Positions 31,050-39,516 are shown, counted from the first letter of the stretch. The stretch: 64,000 bases of DNA from Caenorhabditis remanei (GCF_010183535.1 NC_071331.1:19282001-19346000), one strand, 5' to 3'. Translations and numbers: made by a program. The notes: generated from the sequence alone by a model not told the origin.

Positions 31050-33272
31050 ATGGAAGATTTTTACATCACGCTCCCTTCGTCTGTTAAAAGTACTCAATTT
31101 GAAAATACATCCTCCCGCTATGTTACCCGTCTACCTGAAGTGTTACATTTGGAAAAGGACAAGTACTCTGTAGCAGTGACAGATATAATCTATCCCTATT
31201 CCTTTCTCAATGTCGGTCGCCCTCTAGACTATTGGATTCATTTTAAACCGCAAGCAAACAGGCCTCCTATTCATGTGACTTTTCCCGCTAACCAGTATGT
31301 AGATGTGGATCAGGTGGTGAAAACATTGAACGATGAACACAGTGGTCGTTTAAAAAGAAGTGCAGCAGATGCGCAATTGGAACATGAAATTAGTAGAGCT
31401 AAAAGAGCAGCGGTAGTACAGCCTCTAACATTTCCGATGGGAGACAGCTCGATAAGGGATCAGTTTAACAAGGCAAAGGCAAAACACGAAGCTGAGGGTG
31501 GAGCTATAATATCAGGATTCAATGCAGCAAAGTCTGAAAATGATTCAAAAGTAAAAGAGACGGATGCGGCAGTTTCCCAACACAATACAGTTGTAAGTGC
31601 TAACCACTCTGGTCGAGTTGTGGATGAATATAACCGTGCACAAGACCAAACAGAAAAGAAAAGTGACAATATTAGAAAGGAATTTGAAAAGCTAAAGTCT
31701 GACAATGAGGCAAAAGTAAAAGAGGGGGACGCTGTGGTTTCCCAATACAATTCAGCTAAAGAGGCCCAAGAATTGAAGGAAAAGGAGGAAGCAGAAAAGA
31801 GAAAGGAAGAATCTGATGCTGAGGCAAAACGGGTAATTGAAACTACAAAAAGACTAGAGCAAGAAGCCAAACTGAAAAAGAAGGCTGATGAGGACGCAAA
31901 GTTGGCTGCGGAAAAGAAGATACAGGAAGAAAAGAAGATACAGGAAGAAAAGAAAAAGGTAGATGATGCCAAGAATGCCCAAGAAGACAAGAAGAAGGCA
32001 GATGAAGACAAGAAGAAGGCAGATGAAGACAAGAAGAAGGCAGATGATGCTAAAAAAGCACAAGAAGACAAGAAAAAGGCAGATGATACCAAGAAGAAGG
32101 CAGATGAGGCTAAGAAGAAGGCAGATGATGCCAAGAAGAAGGCAAATGAGGCTAAGAAGAAGGCAGATGATGCTAAGAAGAAGTCTGAAGATGCTAAAAA
32201 AGCACAGGAAGAAAAGAATAAAGCAGATGATGAGGCAAGACAAGTGATTGAAACTACAAAAAGGCTAGAACAGGAAGCCAAACTGAAAAAGAAGGCTGAT
32301 GAGGACGCAAAGTTGGTTGCGGAACAAAAGGCCCAGGAAGACAAGAAGAAGGCAGATGATGCTAAAAAAGCACAAGAAGACAAGAAAAAGGCAGATGATG
32401 AGGCAAGACAAGTGATTGAAACTACAAAAAGGCTAGAACAGGAAGCCAAACTGAAACAGAAGGCTGACGAGGACGCAAAGTTGGCTGCAGAAAAGAAGGT
32501 ACAGGAAGACAAGCAGAAGGCTGACGATGAGGCGAGACGAGTAATTGAAACTACAAAAAGATTGGAGCAGGAGGCCAAGGATCAGTATGAACAAGCAAAG
32601 TCGCAATCTGAAAATCGAAAGACGACGAATGCCAAAAATACTATCGAAGGATGGAATCGGGCACACGATTTCAGTATATCAAACGTTGAAAATTTCCCCG
32701 AATATATGGAGACCGTGTTGCAAATCATGGTAAATTATAAAAACAAGCAGATTGTTGAAGAATGGAAAGGTAGACTTGTAAAGAGTCGTTCCAAAATTTA
32801 CACTGAAAAGGCTCTCAACTCTCATGGATACCTACAGTTTAGAGGAAACGAGGATAGAATTCACATTGACTTTTTGCGAGACGACATTGCCTTTGTTGAA
32901 TTTGAAGATGCTTGCGGTTATTTTCTTGGTTTTCACAACAGTTTTGTGTTAGAGTCTGGTGCTGCCCCAAGTAAAATAGACTTGTTTGGTAATGTGAGTA
33001 CATTATATCTATATTGCGACATTGTGGATCCAATCATTGTTGGAGACCAAAAGAATTCCTTGTTGGCAGTGATTCCATGCAGTGGTAAATATGGAGAAAT
33101 GATTCACCACACTATACCCCAACCACGCTACCTACCAATAATGTCCAACACGATTGACAGCATCAAAGTGGAACTGCTCTCAGAGTTTGCCGAACCCATT
33201 CAATTCAATTGGGGTAGTTCTATAATTGTATTGCATTTTAAAAAGACTTTAAACATGTTTTATTCAAAGTAA
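31050..33272 (+). CDS. Penton-like minor capsid protein with giant coiled-coil insertion
   Basis: 740 aa from the ATG at 31,050 (MEDFYITLPSSVK), chosen because it follows the TATA box; the open frame extends 29 codons upstream. Residues 1-95 and about 548-740 look like the two halves of a Polinton/adintovirus penton base. The end holds YLYCDIVDPIIVGD, IHHTIPQPRYLPI and QFNWGSSIIVLHF. Between them lie about 450 residues. The segment at about 190-530 is an almost pure Lys/Ala/Asp/Glu coiled coil made of KKKADDAKKAQED-type units, with VIETTKRLEQEAK repeated four times, resembling TolA-like rods. The insertion should project from the vertex like a fibre. Antisense open frames here are shadows of the repeat. 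Confidence 0.85.
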   Translation: MEDFYITLPSSVKSTQFENTSSRYVTRLPEVLHLEKDKYSVAVTDIIYPYSFLNVGRPLDYWIHFKPQANRPPIHVTFPANQYVDVDQVVKTLNDEHSGRLKRSAADAQLEHEISRAKRAAVVQPLTFPMGDSSIRDQFNKAKAKHEAEGGAIISGFNAAKSENDSKVKETDAAVSQHNTVVSANHSGRVVDEYNRAQDQTEKKSDNIRKEFEKLKSDNEAKVKEGDAVVSQYNSAKEAQELKEKEEAEKRKEESDAEAKRVIETTKRLEQEAKLKKKADEDAKLAAEKKIQEEKKIQEEKKKVDDAKNAQEDKKKADEDKKKADEDKKKADDAKKAQEDKKKADDTKKKADEAKKKADDAKKKANEAKKKADDAKKKSEDAKKAQEEKNKADDEARQVIETTKRLEQEAKLKKKADEDAKLVAEQKAQEDKKKADDAKKAQEDKKKADDEARQVIETTKRLEQEAKLKQKADEDAKLAAEKKVQEDKQKADDEARRVIETTKRLEQEAKDQYEQAKSQSENRKTTNAKNTIEGWNRAHDFSISNVENFPEYMETVLQIMVNYKNKQIVEEWKGRLVKSRSKIYTEKALNSHGYLQFRGNEDRIHIDFLRDDIAFVEFEDACGYFLGFHNSFVLESGAAPSKIDLFGNVSTLYLYCDIVDPIIVGDQKNSLLAVIPCSGKYGEMIHHTIPQPRYLPIMSNTIDSIKVELLSEFAEPIQFNWGSSIIVLHFKKTLNMFYSK
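31800..32580 (+). repeat. Internal repeat array encoding the coiled-coil rod
   Basis: Degenerate tandem units of aagaagaaggcagatgat type, plus four longer units each coding VIETTKRLEQEAK (near 31,831, 32,245, 32,413 and 32,542). Length variation between copies of the element is expected here. Confidence 0.8.
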
Positions 33273-33279
33273 AAAGTGA

Positions 33280-33744
33280 TCAATTCAATCCAACAATTTC
33301 ATAAGTGTCCTTTAGATAGTTTTTAATAAATTCGTCGTCGTTTTTCATCTGGTCGAATATATCACACAACAGGGTAAATTTGTAATTTCGGGACATCATT
33401 GCTTGAATAAAAATGCAGTATCCTCCACAGGTAACTTGACTAGGTTTTTGTTGTTTTCGTTTGTTGCGAACCACTCTAGGAAACGTTTCCAAATACTCGT
33501 TAATGTGATGATTCGGCTTTTCTCCCAGAGAACAGAAAAAATGACAAGTTTTGAATTCATCGACGAAAACACTCTGCCAATGTCTTCCTGGTCTATTTCG
33601 AGTGTCTGTGTTTACAATAAAACCAAATCGCTTCTTCTTGGGAGTTGTGAGTCCTTTTAATTCGTCAGCACTGAAGACGCCCAAAAACGTTTTTCTCGAA
33701 AATGGATCGTTTGATAGAATGTTTTGAATCTCGTGGGAGAACAT
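33280..33744 (-). CDS. Adenain-like cysteine protease (Maverick maturation protease)
   Basis: 154 aa; adenovirus-type proteases are about 200. Active-site His is H55 (PGRHWQSVF). The catalytic Cys is C106 (VTCGGYCIF), with Q99 seven residues before it as the oxyanion Gln. The usual acidic residue after a hydrophobic pair (FD or FE before SxG) reads FFCSLGEKP here, so a Cys stands where Asp or Glu is expected. E75 is the nearest acid. It would cleave capsid precursors such as the pVI-like protein. Convergent with the penton-like gene (stops 8 bp apart). A TATA (33,799-33,805) overlaps the start of the divergent gene. Confidence 0.82.
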   Translation of the reverse strand: MFSHEIQNILSNDPFSRKTFLGVFSADELKGLTTPKKKRFGFIVNTDTRNRPGRHWQSVFVDEFKTCHFFCSLGEKPNHHINEYLETFPRVVRNKRKQQKPSQVTCGGYCIFIQAMMSRNYKFTLLCDIFDQMKNDDEFIKNYLKDTYEIVGLN

Positions 33745-33805
33745 GTATAAATAGGCAAGTAGACAGCTCTCTGTTACCAGTTCTTCCTACTTTTACTCTT
33801 TTATA
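33745..33805. promoter_or_regulatory. Compact bidirectional TATA promoter, protease/pVI-like
   Basis: 61 bp. Plus-strand TATAAATA (33,746-33,753) starts 2 bp from the protease ATG. Minus-strand TATAAAAG (33,799-33,805) abuts the ATG of the pVI-like gene. Each TATA is about 55 bp from the start it would serve. Confidence 0.65.
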
Positions 33806-34243
33806 ATGACTCCAGTACCGGTAGATTTGAGTAAAATTGACTACAAGGCTCTCCTTCGACATAATGTTCCTGGGAACGGCCACTATCTTGGTATGCGGTA
33901 TCAGCGAGGAGGACAACGAGGTTCTGGACTTGGGGGAATAATATCAGCCGTTTTCCCTGCATTTCTGAAATCTTTTGCTGGTCAACAGTTGGTAACAGCA
34001 GGAAAGTCTTTGGCTACCGAGATGGCAAATGGTAATGATTTTAAATCAAGTTTGAAAAATGTTGCGAATCAAACTTTGAAAAATTTGTCGAATCGAGGTG
34101 GTGGTAAAAAGAGAGGTGTTGGCAAAAAGAAAAAGAAGCCTGTCATCAGCCAGGGTGGACGCGGAAAAAGGATAAAAGGAGAGAGTATAGCTGTTCTGAA
34201 GCCTCATTTGGTATCCGACACGACCCGTGTTAACTTTCTCTGA
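33806..34243 (+). CDS. pVI/pX-like basic virion protein
   Basis: 145 aa. Near residues 32-55, YQRGGQRGSGLGG precedes an amphipathic helix (IISAVFPAFLKSF), as in adenovirus-like pVI/pX minor proteins of Polintons and adintoviruses, which are processed by adenain and can disturb membranes or bind DNA. The C-terminal half is very basic (GGGKKRGVGKKKKKPV). It lies directly before the major capsid gene (2 bp between stop and first ATG). Assignment is by pattern and position. Confidence 0.72.
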   Translation: MTPVPVDLSKIDYKALLRHNVPGNGHYLGMRYQRGGQRGSGLGGIISAVFPAFLKSFAGQQLVTAGKSLATEMANGNDFKSSLKNVANQTLKNLSNRGGGKKRGVGKKKKKPVISQGGRGKRIKGESIAVLKPHLVSDTTRVNFL

Positions 34244-34245
34244 CA

Positions 34246-35574
34246 ATGCTCAGCCGTATGGACCCCAAGTCTCACGATGTTATCGTTGACGAGTTGGATT
34301 TTACTTCTATGCCCGGTACTCAAGCTTGTATTCAAAACTCTCGTTGGAACGTTGTTAATCTTAAAAATGCCTATCAACCAGACGGTCCCTGGGAATTTGT
34401 ATTAACCAACAATTCAAGATCATACCTCAATCTTAAACGAACCTATCTAGTATTTACTTTCAACATTACCGATGCTGCCGGTAATGCAGTGTCTATGACA
34501 GACGAAAAGGATACTGTACGTTATGCTCCAATCAACAATATTGCCCATTCTATCGTGAAAAACTTTACTCTGCATGTGAACTCGCAACTCGTGTACCACA
34601 ACTCTACGAATTATGCATACAAGGCGTATTTGGAAAATGTATTAATGTATGGACAAGAGATCAAAGATTCTACACTATCTGCAGCTGGGTTTTATCATGA
34701 CCCTGCAATTGGTGACAAGGATGGTAGCGGATTTTTGAATAGAGCAAAATTGGTTAATGATGGTCAATCTGTACAAGTGGCTGCAAATATTTCCATTGAT
34801 ATGATGAATCAACCACGTGTTCTACTCAACTGCTGCAACGTTAAACTCACCGCGTATCCTAACAAGAGTGACTTCCTTATTGAATCTTATAACCGTGGTG
34901 CACAAACATTAAAGTTGAATATAACCGATGTATACGCGCTTGTGAACGAACTCGATTTGACTGATGGTCTTTCGAACGAATTGGAAGCGGCTCTTATTGA
35001 AAACAAACTGATCAAGTATCCTGTAATTTCTTCTCAAGTCAGATCATTCTACATTGAACCAAATCGTCTTGACGCTCCAGCTAATACCCTTTTCACTAGC
35101 AAAATGCCCCGACGGATGTTTATTGGACTGGTCTCGAGTGATTCGTATAATGGTACTCTTGGAACAAGTCCATTTGATTTCAAACCTTATGGCCTAACGA
35201 ATATTCACATTGACTATTGTGGTCAGACTATACCAGGACGACCAATGAATCTCGATTATGCCAATAGCAAATATATTGAAGCGTACATTTTAATGCAAGA
35301 AGCATTGGGTCACGCTAGAAACAATATTAGCTGTAATTCAATCAGCGCCCCAATGTTTAAAGACAGTGGATATACAATATATGGTTTTGAATTGAGTCCT
35401 GTTGCCCAAGACAATACCTTGTTCGAATTAATTCGTCAGACCAACGTGAGCATCCGTATCGATTTCAAAGACAAAACCCCTTCTACTGGACTCTATTGTA
35501 TAGTATATGCCGAGTTTGATCAGCTTGTTGCGTTTGACCCCCTTAGAAACCCAATATTAGACACTAATACTTGA
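34246..35574 (+). CDS. Major capsid protein, double jelly-roll (hexon-like)
   Basis: 442 aa, intronless. The start is either ATG at 34,246 or the internal MDPKS at 34,258. Features typical of Polinton/adintovirus hexons: DFTSMPGTQACIQNSRW at the start, then NNIAHSIVKNFTLHVN, YAYKAYLENVLMYG, and a late YGFELSPVAQDN segment. The usual family size is about 430-650. It forms the trimeric capsomers of the icosahedral shell. A weak TATA-like gataaaag lies at 34,171-34,178. No truncation is seen. Confidence 0.9.
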   Translation: MLSRMDPKSHDVIVDELDFTSMPGTQACIQNSRWNVVNLKNAYQPDGPWEFVLTNNSRSYLNLKRTYLVFTFNITDAAGNAVSMTDEKDTVRYAPINNIAHSIVKNFTLHVNSQLVYHNSTNYAYKAYLENVLMYGQEIKDSTLSAAGFYHDPAIGDKDGSGFLNRAKLVNDGQSVQVAANISIDMMNQPRVLLNCCNVKLTAYPNKSDFLIESYNRGAQTLKLNITDVYALVNELDLTDGLSNELEAALIENKLIKYPVISSQVRSFYIEPNRLDAPANTLFTSKMPRRMFIGLVSSDSYNGTLGTSPFDFKPYGLTNIHIDYCGQTIPGRPMNLDYANSKYIEAYILMQEALGHARNNISCNSISAPMFKDSGYTIYGFELSPVAQDNTLFELIRQTNVSIRIDFKDKTPSTGLYCIVYAEFDQLVAFDPLRNPILDTNT

Positions 35575-35823
35575 TTCGTGACGTCACCATTAAATTTGAA
35601 TATTACACTTTTTCATGTCCCCATCAAGTGATTTATCGCGACCTACATCTTTGATCGGATTAACCGTTTCAATTTCTTTGATGTTTTTGAATTAATTGAT
35701 GACTTTTTCGAATAAATTTCGTAATACTAATGACGTATTTCAAAGACACGCCCATTCGTGAAGTATAAAAATGAGGCAAGAGCAGTGTATTGTATCATTA
35801 TTCAAATTTGTTTCCTTGTTACT
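35575..35823 (+). promoter_or_regulatory. Intergenic region with TATA before the 169-aa gene
   Basis: AT-rich spacer. A TATA (gtataaaaatg, about 35,762) lies about 60 bp before the ATG at 35,824. No open frame of note. Confidence 0.5.
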
Positions 35824-36382
35824 ATGGTTTTGCCAAATTCTGGACCTCCAGCAAAGCGTTATGCACGACAAACTTCAGTCAAAGTCCCGAAAGATGTTGA
35901 CGATTCCATGAAAAGGAGTGCCGCTGAGAAAACTGATGACTATATGGAATTGCAAAGTGAAGCGTTAAAGCGTAAGGTATGTTCCTTTATCGAACCTGTT
36001 GCTTTTTTTACCTAGTGTATTGTAGGATTATCTACGTGAAAAGGCAAAGACAGTATCCCTGCCGACTGCCGATGATGCAGCTCTAGAACCAAAGTATATG
36101 TTTAACGAGCAAATGTTTATCGCCTATATGTGTTATGACTGCTGCCGTCAGTCTCGAAATGAAAAAACAATTCCAGTGGAAGGCGATGATGAGCGGGAGA
36201 AATTGGGTCTGTTGCATTCAAGTTTTCCAGAGATGCCCTTGACTATTTCTAAGCGACAATATTTAATTTCAGTGTTGAATTTGTGCCGGATCTGCCGTGA
36301 CAACCTCAATGCACATCGACGAACTCAGTTTTTCCACCACGTGTTGCCACATATCAAGGAGAAGCATGACGCCGAAGAATGA
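35824..36382 (+). CDS. Right-end Maverick gene, Cys-motif protein, 2 exons
   Basis: Exons 35824-35976 and 36026-36382 join in phase 0 to 169 aa. The N-terminus is basic (PPAKRYARQTSVKVPKD) with a second KRK at the exon junction. The C-terminal half has CYDCCRQ and, about 70 residues later, CRICRDNLN, a possible split zinc site. Ends in a His/Lys-rich tail. I do not recognise the family. The CxxC-x-x-LN endings (CNRCVDLN at the left end, CRICRDNLN here) invite the idea that the two end genes are related, but this is a weak match. Possibly a regulator. Confidence 0.72.
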
Positions 36383-36526
36383 TTTTTTCTTTTTCCCCAT
36401 AATTATCCAATTTTAGAAGTTTCCCCCGTGATAATCTTGTTATTTCTGTAATTTCTTATTCTCGTCTTTTTTCAGTGTTTTTTCTTATTCTCATTATAAT
36501 AATAAACAATTTATTCGATAAAACGC

Positions 36527-36894
36527 TCAAATAAGAGATGCGATTTCGCCACTTTTTTTGTCTTCTTGGTCTCCGATTTGTTCATCAGTCGATGCATCGG
36601 TGTGACGACGATACTTCTTCATCCAACGATGATAGGCATAGTATCCGACAGCAATAAGGGTAGACGCGATGACAATGATGACGAGAAGGATGAGGAAGAT
36701 AGGTAACGGCTTCTGAAAAATGTTTAAAAATGTATTTCCTAGATTGAAATACTTACAAATTTAGATGCGAGAGTCTTTTGGTAACAAAAGTATACGCCAC
36801 TTTCTTCACTGCAGAACGATCCAACAGGGCAATATTGACAATCTGCCATTCCACACAGAGTAGAGAGAGAACTGATTTCCAGCATTGCAAACAT
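36527..36894 (-). CDS. Small type I membrane protein with Cys-rich ectodomain, 2 exons
   Basis: Exons in transcript order 36757-36894 and 36527-36712, joined in phase 0 with gtaagt...tttttcag, giving 107 aa. The N-terminus (MFAMLEISSLSTLCG) can serve as a short signal. The ectodomain of about 30 residues has several Cys (ADCQYCPVGSFCSE, then VYFC). A transmembrane helix (PIFLILLVIIVIASTLIAV) leads to a basic, then acidic tail (HRWMKKYRRHTDAS). It is not visible as a single open frame. Family unknown; with the 258-aa glycoprotein it makes two membrane proteins in one element. A polyadenylation signal (AATAAA) follows the stop. Its 5' region runs back to the TIR. Confidence 0.75.
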
Positions 36895-36972
36895 TTTGTT
36901 TTTCTCTCCCAAAGGTCAACACTTTTTTTTTTCTCCACGTGTCACGAACAATATTTGATTCTTTTCTCCTCG
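36895..36972 (-). promoter_or_regulatory. Direct repeats before the small membrane protein gene
   Basis: Minus-strand copies of ttcgtgac(c/a)cg(a/t)ggagaaaa lie side by side, one ending in the TIR. They may be binding sites for an element or host factor. No TATA is visible. Confidence 0.35.
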
Positions 36973-37564
36973 GGTCACGAACAGTTTTTTTTTTTGACAT
37001 TGAATGATTTGTCTTTTTTCAACGTGAAGAGTTAGATTTTAATCTCGACCACCTACACGAGAAACATTTAAAAATCTTGTGTCGGTGCCCGTTCGTACAT
37101 TTCTCTGTCGTCTCTCCTGTCTCTTCAATAATGTACAGTATCCCCGACTGGAAGGAACTTACCTGGGCATTATACCTACAATTGCACTCGGCCTAACAAT
37201 TGGATTTCTAGGCCATGAGCATTATGAAGTGAAAATTTCAAAAATGCAAAAACTTTTTTCCTGAGGCGTAAAAAGTTTTCTTTTTCTGAAATTTCTAGCC
37301 AAAATCTAAAAATGTGGAAAATTTAAATAAATTGTGAAAAAATTTGAAATTTCATTCAAAAAAATCATAATTAATAATCATAATTAATAATCATAATGAC
37401 TTATCATAACTAATCATAACATATCATAACCGCGGAGATTGTAATCTCCGCTACGGGGTATCCCTCCATAGATCTTATCTCCGACACGGTGTATCCCTTC
37501 ATTTTCGGAGATCTTATCTCATGATGACTCATGGTGGTGGAGAATTTTTGTCCCGAACACTACT
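36973..37564. repeat. Maverick right terminal inverted repeat
   Basis: 592 bp, complement of the left TIR with small differences (for example a longer T-run near 36,985 and a few substitutions near 37,145). Ends ...gtcccgaacactact. Confidence 0.92.
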
Positions 37565-37570
37565 GCCATT
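37565..37570. repeat. Maverick target-site duplication, right copy
   Basis: GCCATT directly after the last element base; matches 18,604-18,609. Confidence 0.92.
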
Positions 37571-37901
37571 ATCTGTTTTGTGCAAAAAGAATGAAGAAAA
37601 TAGGTGAAAAACTTCGAGAAACGGAGAAAATGGGCCCGGACTTATAGAAAAAAAATGTCGCGTCGATTTACGGTAAACAACACGCCCACGTGTAATTCCG
37701 GAGTGTCGTTGCGGCGGCCGGCCGCCACCCTCAAATATGGACCATACATATGGGAGCTATATGGGTGCACGCGCTGCCAGTACACAGAAAAGACGACCGC
37801 ACATATGCGCCACACGCGCGATCCACTTTTCATTTAGGGACACACATAGGATCCTATTCTGGCACTGTCACATATAGGATTTCCAGCGGTTCACCTGTGC
37901 T

Positions 37902-37921
37902 AACCACTAGACCACATGGGA
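37902..37921 (-). tRNA. tRNA-Glu(UUC), 5' part of a split gene
   Basis: Minus strand: tcccatgtggtctagtggtt, the 5' acceptor strand and D arm with the A box. Together with 17,834-17,885 it makes exactly 72 nt, the normal length for this tRNA; acceptor strands tcccatg and catggga are complementary. Confidence 0.85.
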
Positions 37922-38129
37922 GGACGAGGAGGTAAGGGTAGAGAGGTGTACACATTTCCGATGACAAGGGAAGCACACACAGAGGTAAGAGAGAGGGTAG
38001 GCTCACTATATTGACCAGAGGAGGTTTTCTGAATATGATGTTGGTGACGATTTCACAATTTAAGGGCTGAAAATAAAGTTGCTTTATTTTATGGAAAAAA
38101 TCTACAAAAGTTGACTATATTGGCAAGGT

Positions 38130-38196
38130 CCGATTCTTGCAACCGCGCTCTACTGAAACTGAGAAGAATTGTGCAAAAATCGCGGTAAAGCGCATC
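38130..38196. mobile_element. Small MITE (GCGCTC/GAGCGC family), fragment
   Basis: Contains ttcttgcaaccgcgctctac and a shortened inverted gcggtaaagcgc. Truncated copy. Confidence 0.4.
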
Positions 38197-38524
38197 GTAA
38201 AATCCGTCTTGTACTATAACTCCCAGACGAAAAACATGAAATATTGCGGAGATAATTTCACTTTTTTCACTGTTTCAAAAACTTTTAATGAACTTCGTTC
38301 AAAAAATATTAATGTTCGTTCAAAAAATATTAATTTGACTGCAATTAAAATCAATGAATCTGAAAGTTTCCTATAATGTTGTTAAGAGTTTCAACTGACT
38401 GAATACATTATCTGAAATTTTTATCACATTTTTAAACCAAGAAATAATACATTCATTTTAAACACAGACTTTGGGAGACACTGTGACGATTTATAAAAAA
38501 ATACAACAAAAAAAAACGTAAAAA

Positions 38525-38818
38525 TCAAGAATTAATTATTCTGATTCCTGTGGACTCACGGTTCTCAATCTTCCCATCGACTGAGTCCGTGTCTGGAAAA
38601 AGTGAATAGGGAAAAAGTAAGACAAATCTCAACTCACCGCAATACATCAAATCTTCTGACTCCCAAAAACCTTTCCAACAACAACCGGCAAATTTTCCTA
38701 AAAACAAAACGCTTTTTTTTCATTCAAACCTTGAAAAAAAGCTTACCCCATGCACTGTTCATTCATCTTTTTTTCATCCTCAGGGAACCGTATTTTGTGG
38801 TGTTTTTTACTCGTTGAC
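38525..38818 (-). pseudogene. Maverick-type polB relic 1 (motifs B and C)
   Basis: Exons 38747-38818, 38638-38697 and 38525-38592. The first ends NSAWG, the second reads KFAGCCWKGF...LMYCG and the third DTDSVDGK. These match polymerase motif B (NSTWGKFA) and motif C (YCGDTDSV) of the intact PolB at 25.8-26.2 kb. The two introns fall at the same places and phases. Most sequence between the motifs is deleted, so it cannot be a polymerase. Confidence 0.75.
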
Positions 38819-39516
38819 CTAGAAATACTTGAAGCTTTAGTTATAGGAAAAATCGAGCCAGAAACTCACATTTTAGAGAAATAAAACCGCATAATTCAAT
38901 TCAAATGAAGAAAATATCACAGAATACTAATAAAAGATATGTATAGTTAACAAGAATTCAATAAAAATCAGAGAGACAATATTTGTTGACGGCCGCTCAC
39001 ATGGCTATCGAAAATTGAAAATGAAGAGGATAACGGGGAAGAAGACGACACCCCGATGATATCTGTTACTCTCATCTGTCAGTTGGTGTGACAGAGGGTC
39101 AGAGGGAAAGGGGGGGGGGGGTCATTTATCCATATCATGTCGTGTGTTCAGAGACATCTGTTGGAGTAGAGCATGGCATTTGTGGGAGAGTATGAGAAAT
39201 TTGTTTCTGTTTCAATGTAATAATTTGAATGAAAATCAAACTGTACTCATAATTGGTTTGTTGTCAGAAATAAATTTTCAGGTCGGTATTGACATATACT
39301 GATAGTTTCAGCCCAAAATGGTGTCGAGGTTTTTGTTTGTTTCAAACAATGAAGATAGTATCGATTTTTAGCTCTGATTCAATAATTGATCATTAAGAAA
39401 TATGTGTTTGTATTCTATCTTTTGTATTTACTTTTTTCAGACGAAGTTATTTAAAATATATTATTTATTAGGTAGGATTTCTGGTACCTGTGTCACTTTA
39501 ATAAAAACTAGAAAAA

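Larger units (their letters stand above)
18610..37564. mobile_element. Complete Maverick/Polinton virus-like element
   Basis: 18,955 bp, 5'-AG...CT-3' ends, TIRs of about 590 bp and a perfect 6-bp GCCATT duplication. Gene order: Cys-motif gene (-), helicase (+), PolB (+), integrase (-), basic protein (-), 90-aa (-), 103-aa (-), ATPase (-), membrane glycoprotein (-), penton-like (+), protease (-), pVI-like (+), major capsid (+), Cys-motif gene (+), small membrane protein (-). The only visible break is one +1 shift between the 90-aa frame and the basic protein. It has no CTGTTTCA core although DNA on both sides is full of them. It has every gene class needed for replication, integration and particle assembly. 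Confidence 0.95.
17886..37899. mobile_element. DNA transposon with CACAGGTG ends, itself split by the Maverick
   Basis: The terminal inverted repeat CACAGGTGAACCGCTGG begins at 17,886 and its complement ends at 37,899. It is flanked by a 2-bp CT duplication inside a tRNA-Glu gene. After removing the 18,955-bp Maverick and its 6-bp duplication, about 1,053 bp remain, with catatg/tatatg-type subterminal repeats and no transposase frame. CAC...GTG termini and a 2-bp duplication suggest a non-autonomous CMC (CACTA/Mirage-type) element; that class is inferred. Confidence 0.75.

Noticed and set aside
31460..32578. Long antisense open frame rich in Ser/Phe/Ala
   Set aside because: It is the shadow of the Lys/Ala/Glu repeat in the penton-like gene.
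37079..37264. Open frame of 61 codons present in both TIRs with a hydrophobic stretch
   Set aside because: No ATG start (GTG only), and the two copies are similar because the TIRs are. No TATA or splice context supports it.
18610..37564. gB-like fusogen gene expected in some nematode Mavericks
   Set aside because: No frame of suitable size or features. The only large membrane protein is the 258-aa glycoprotein.
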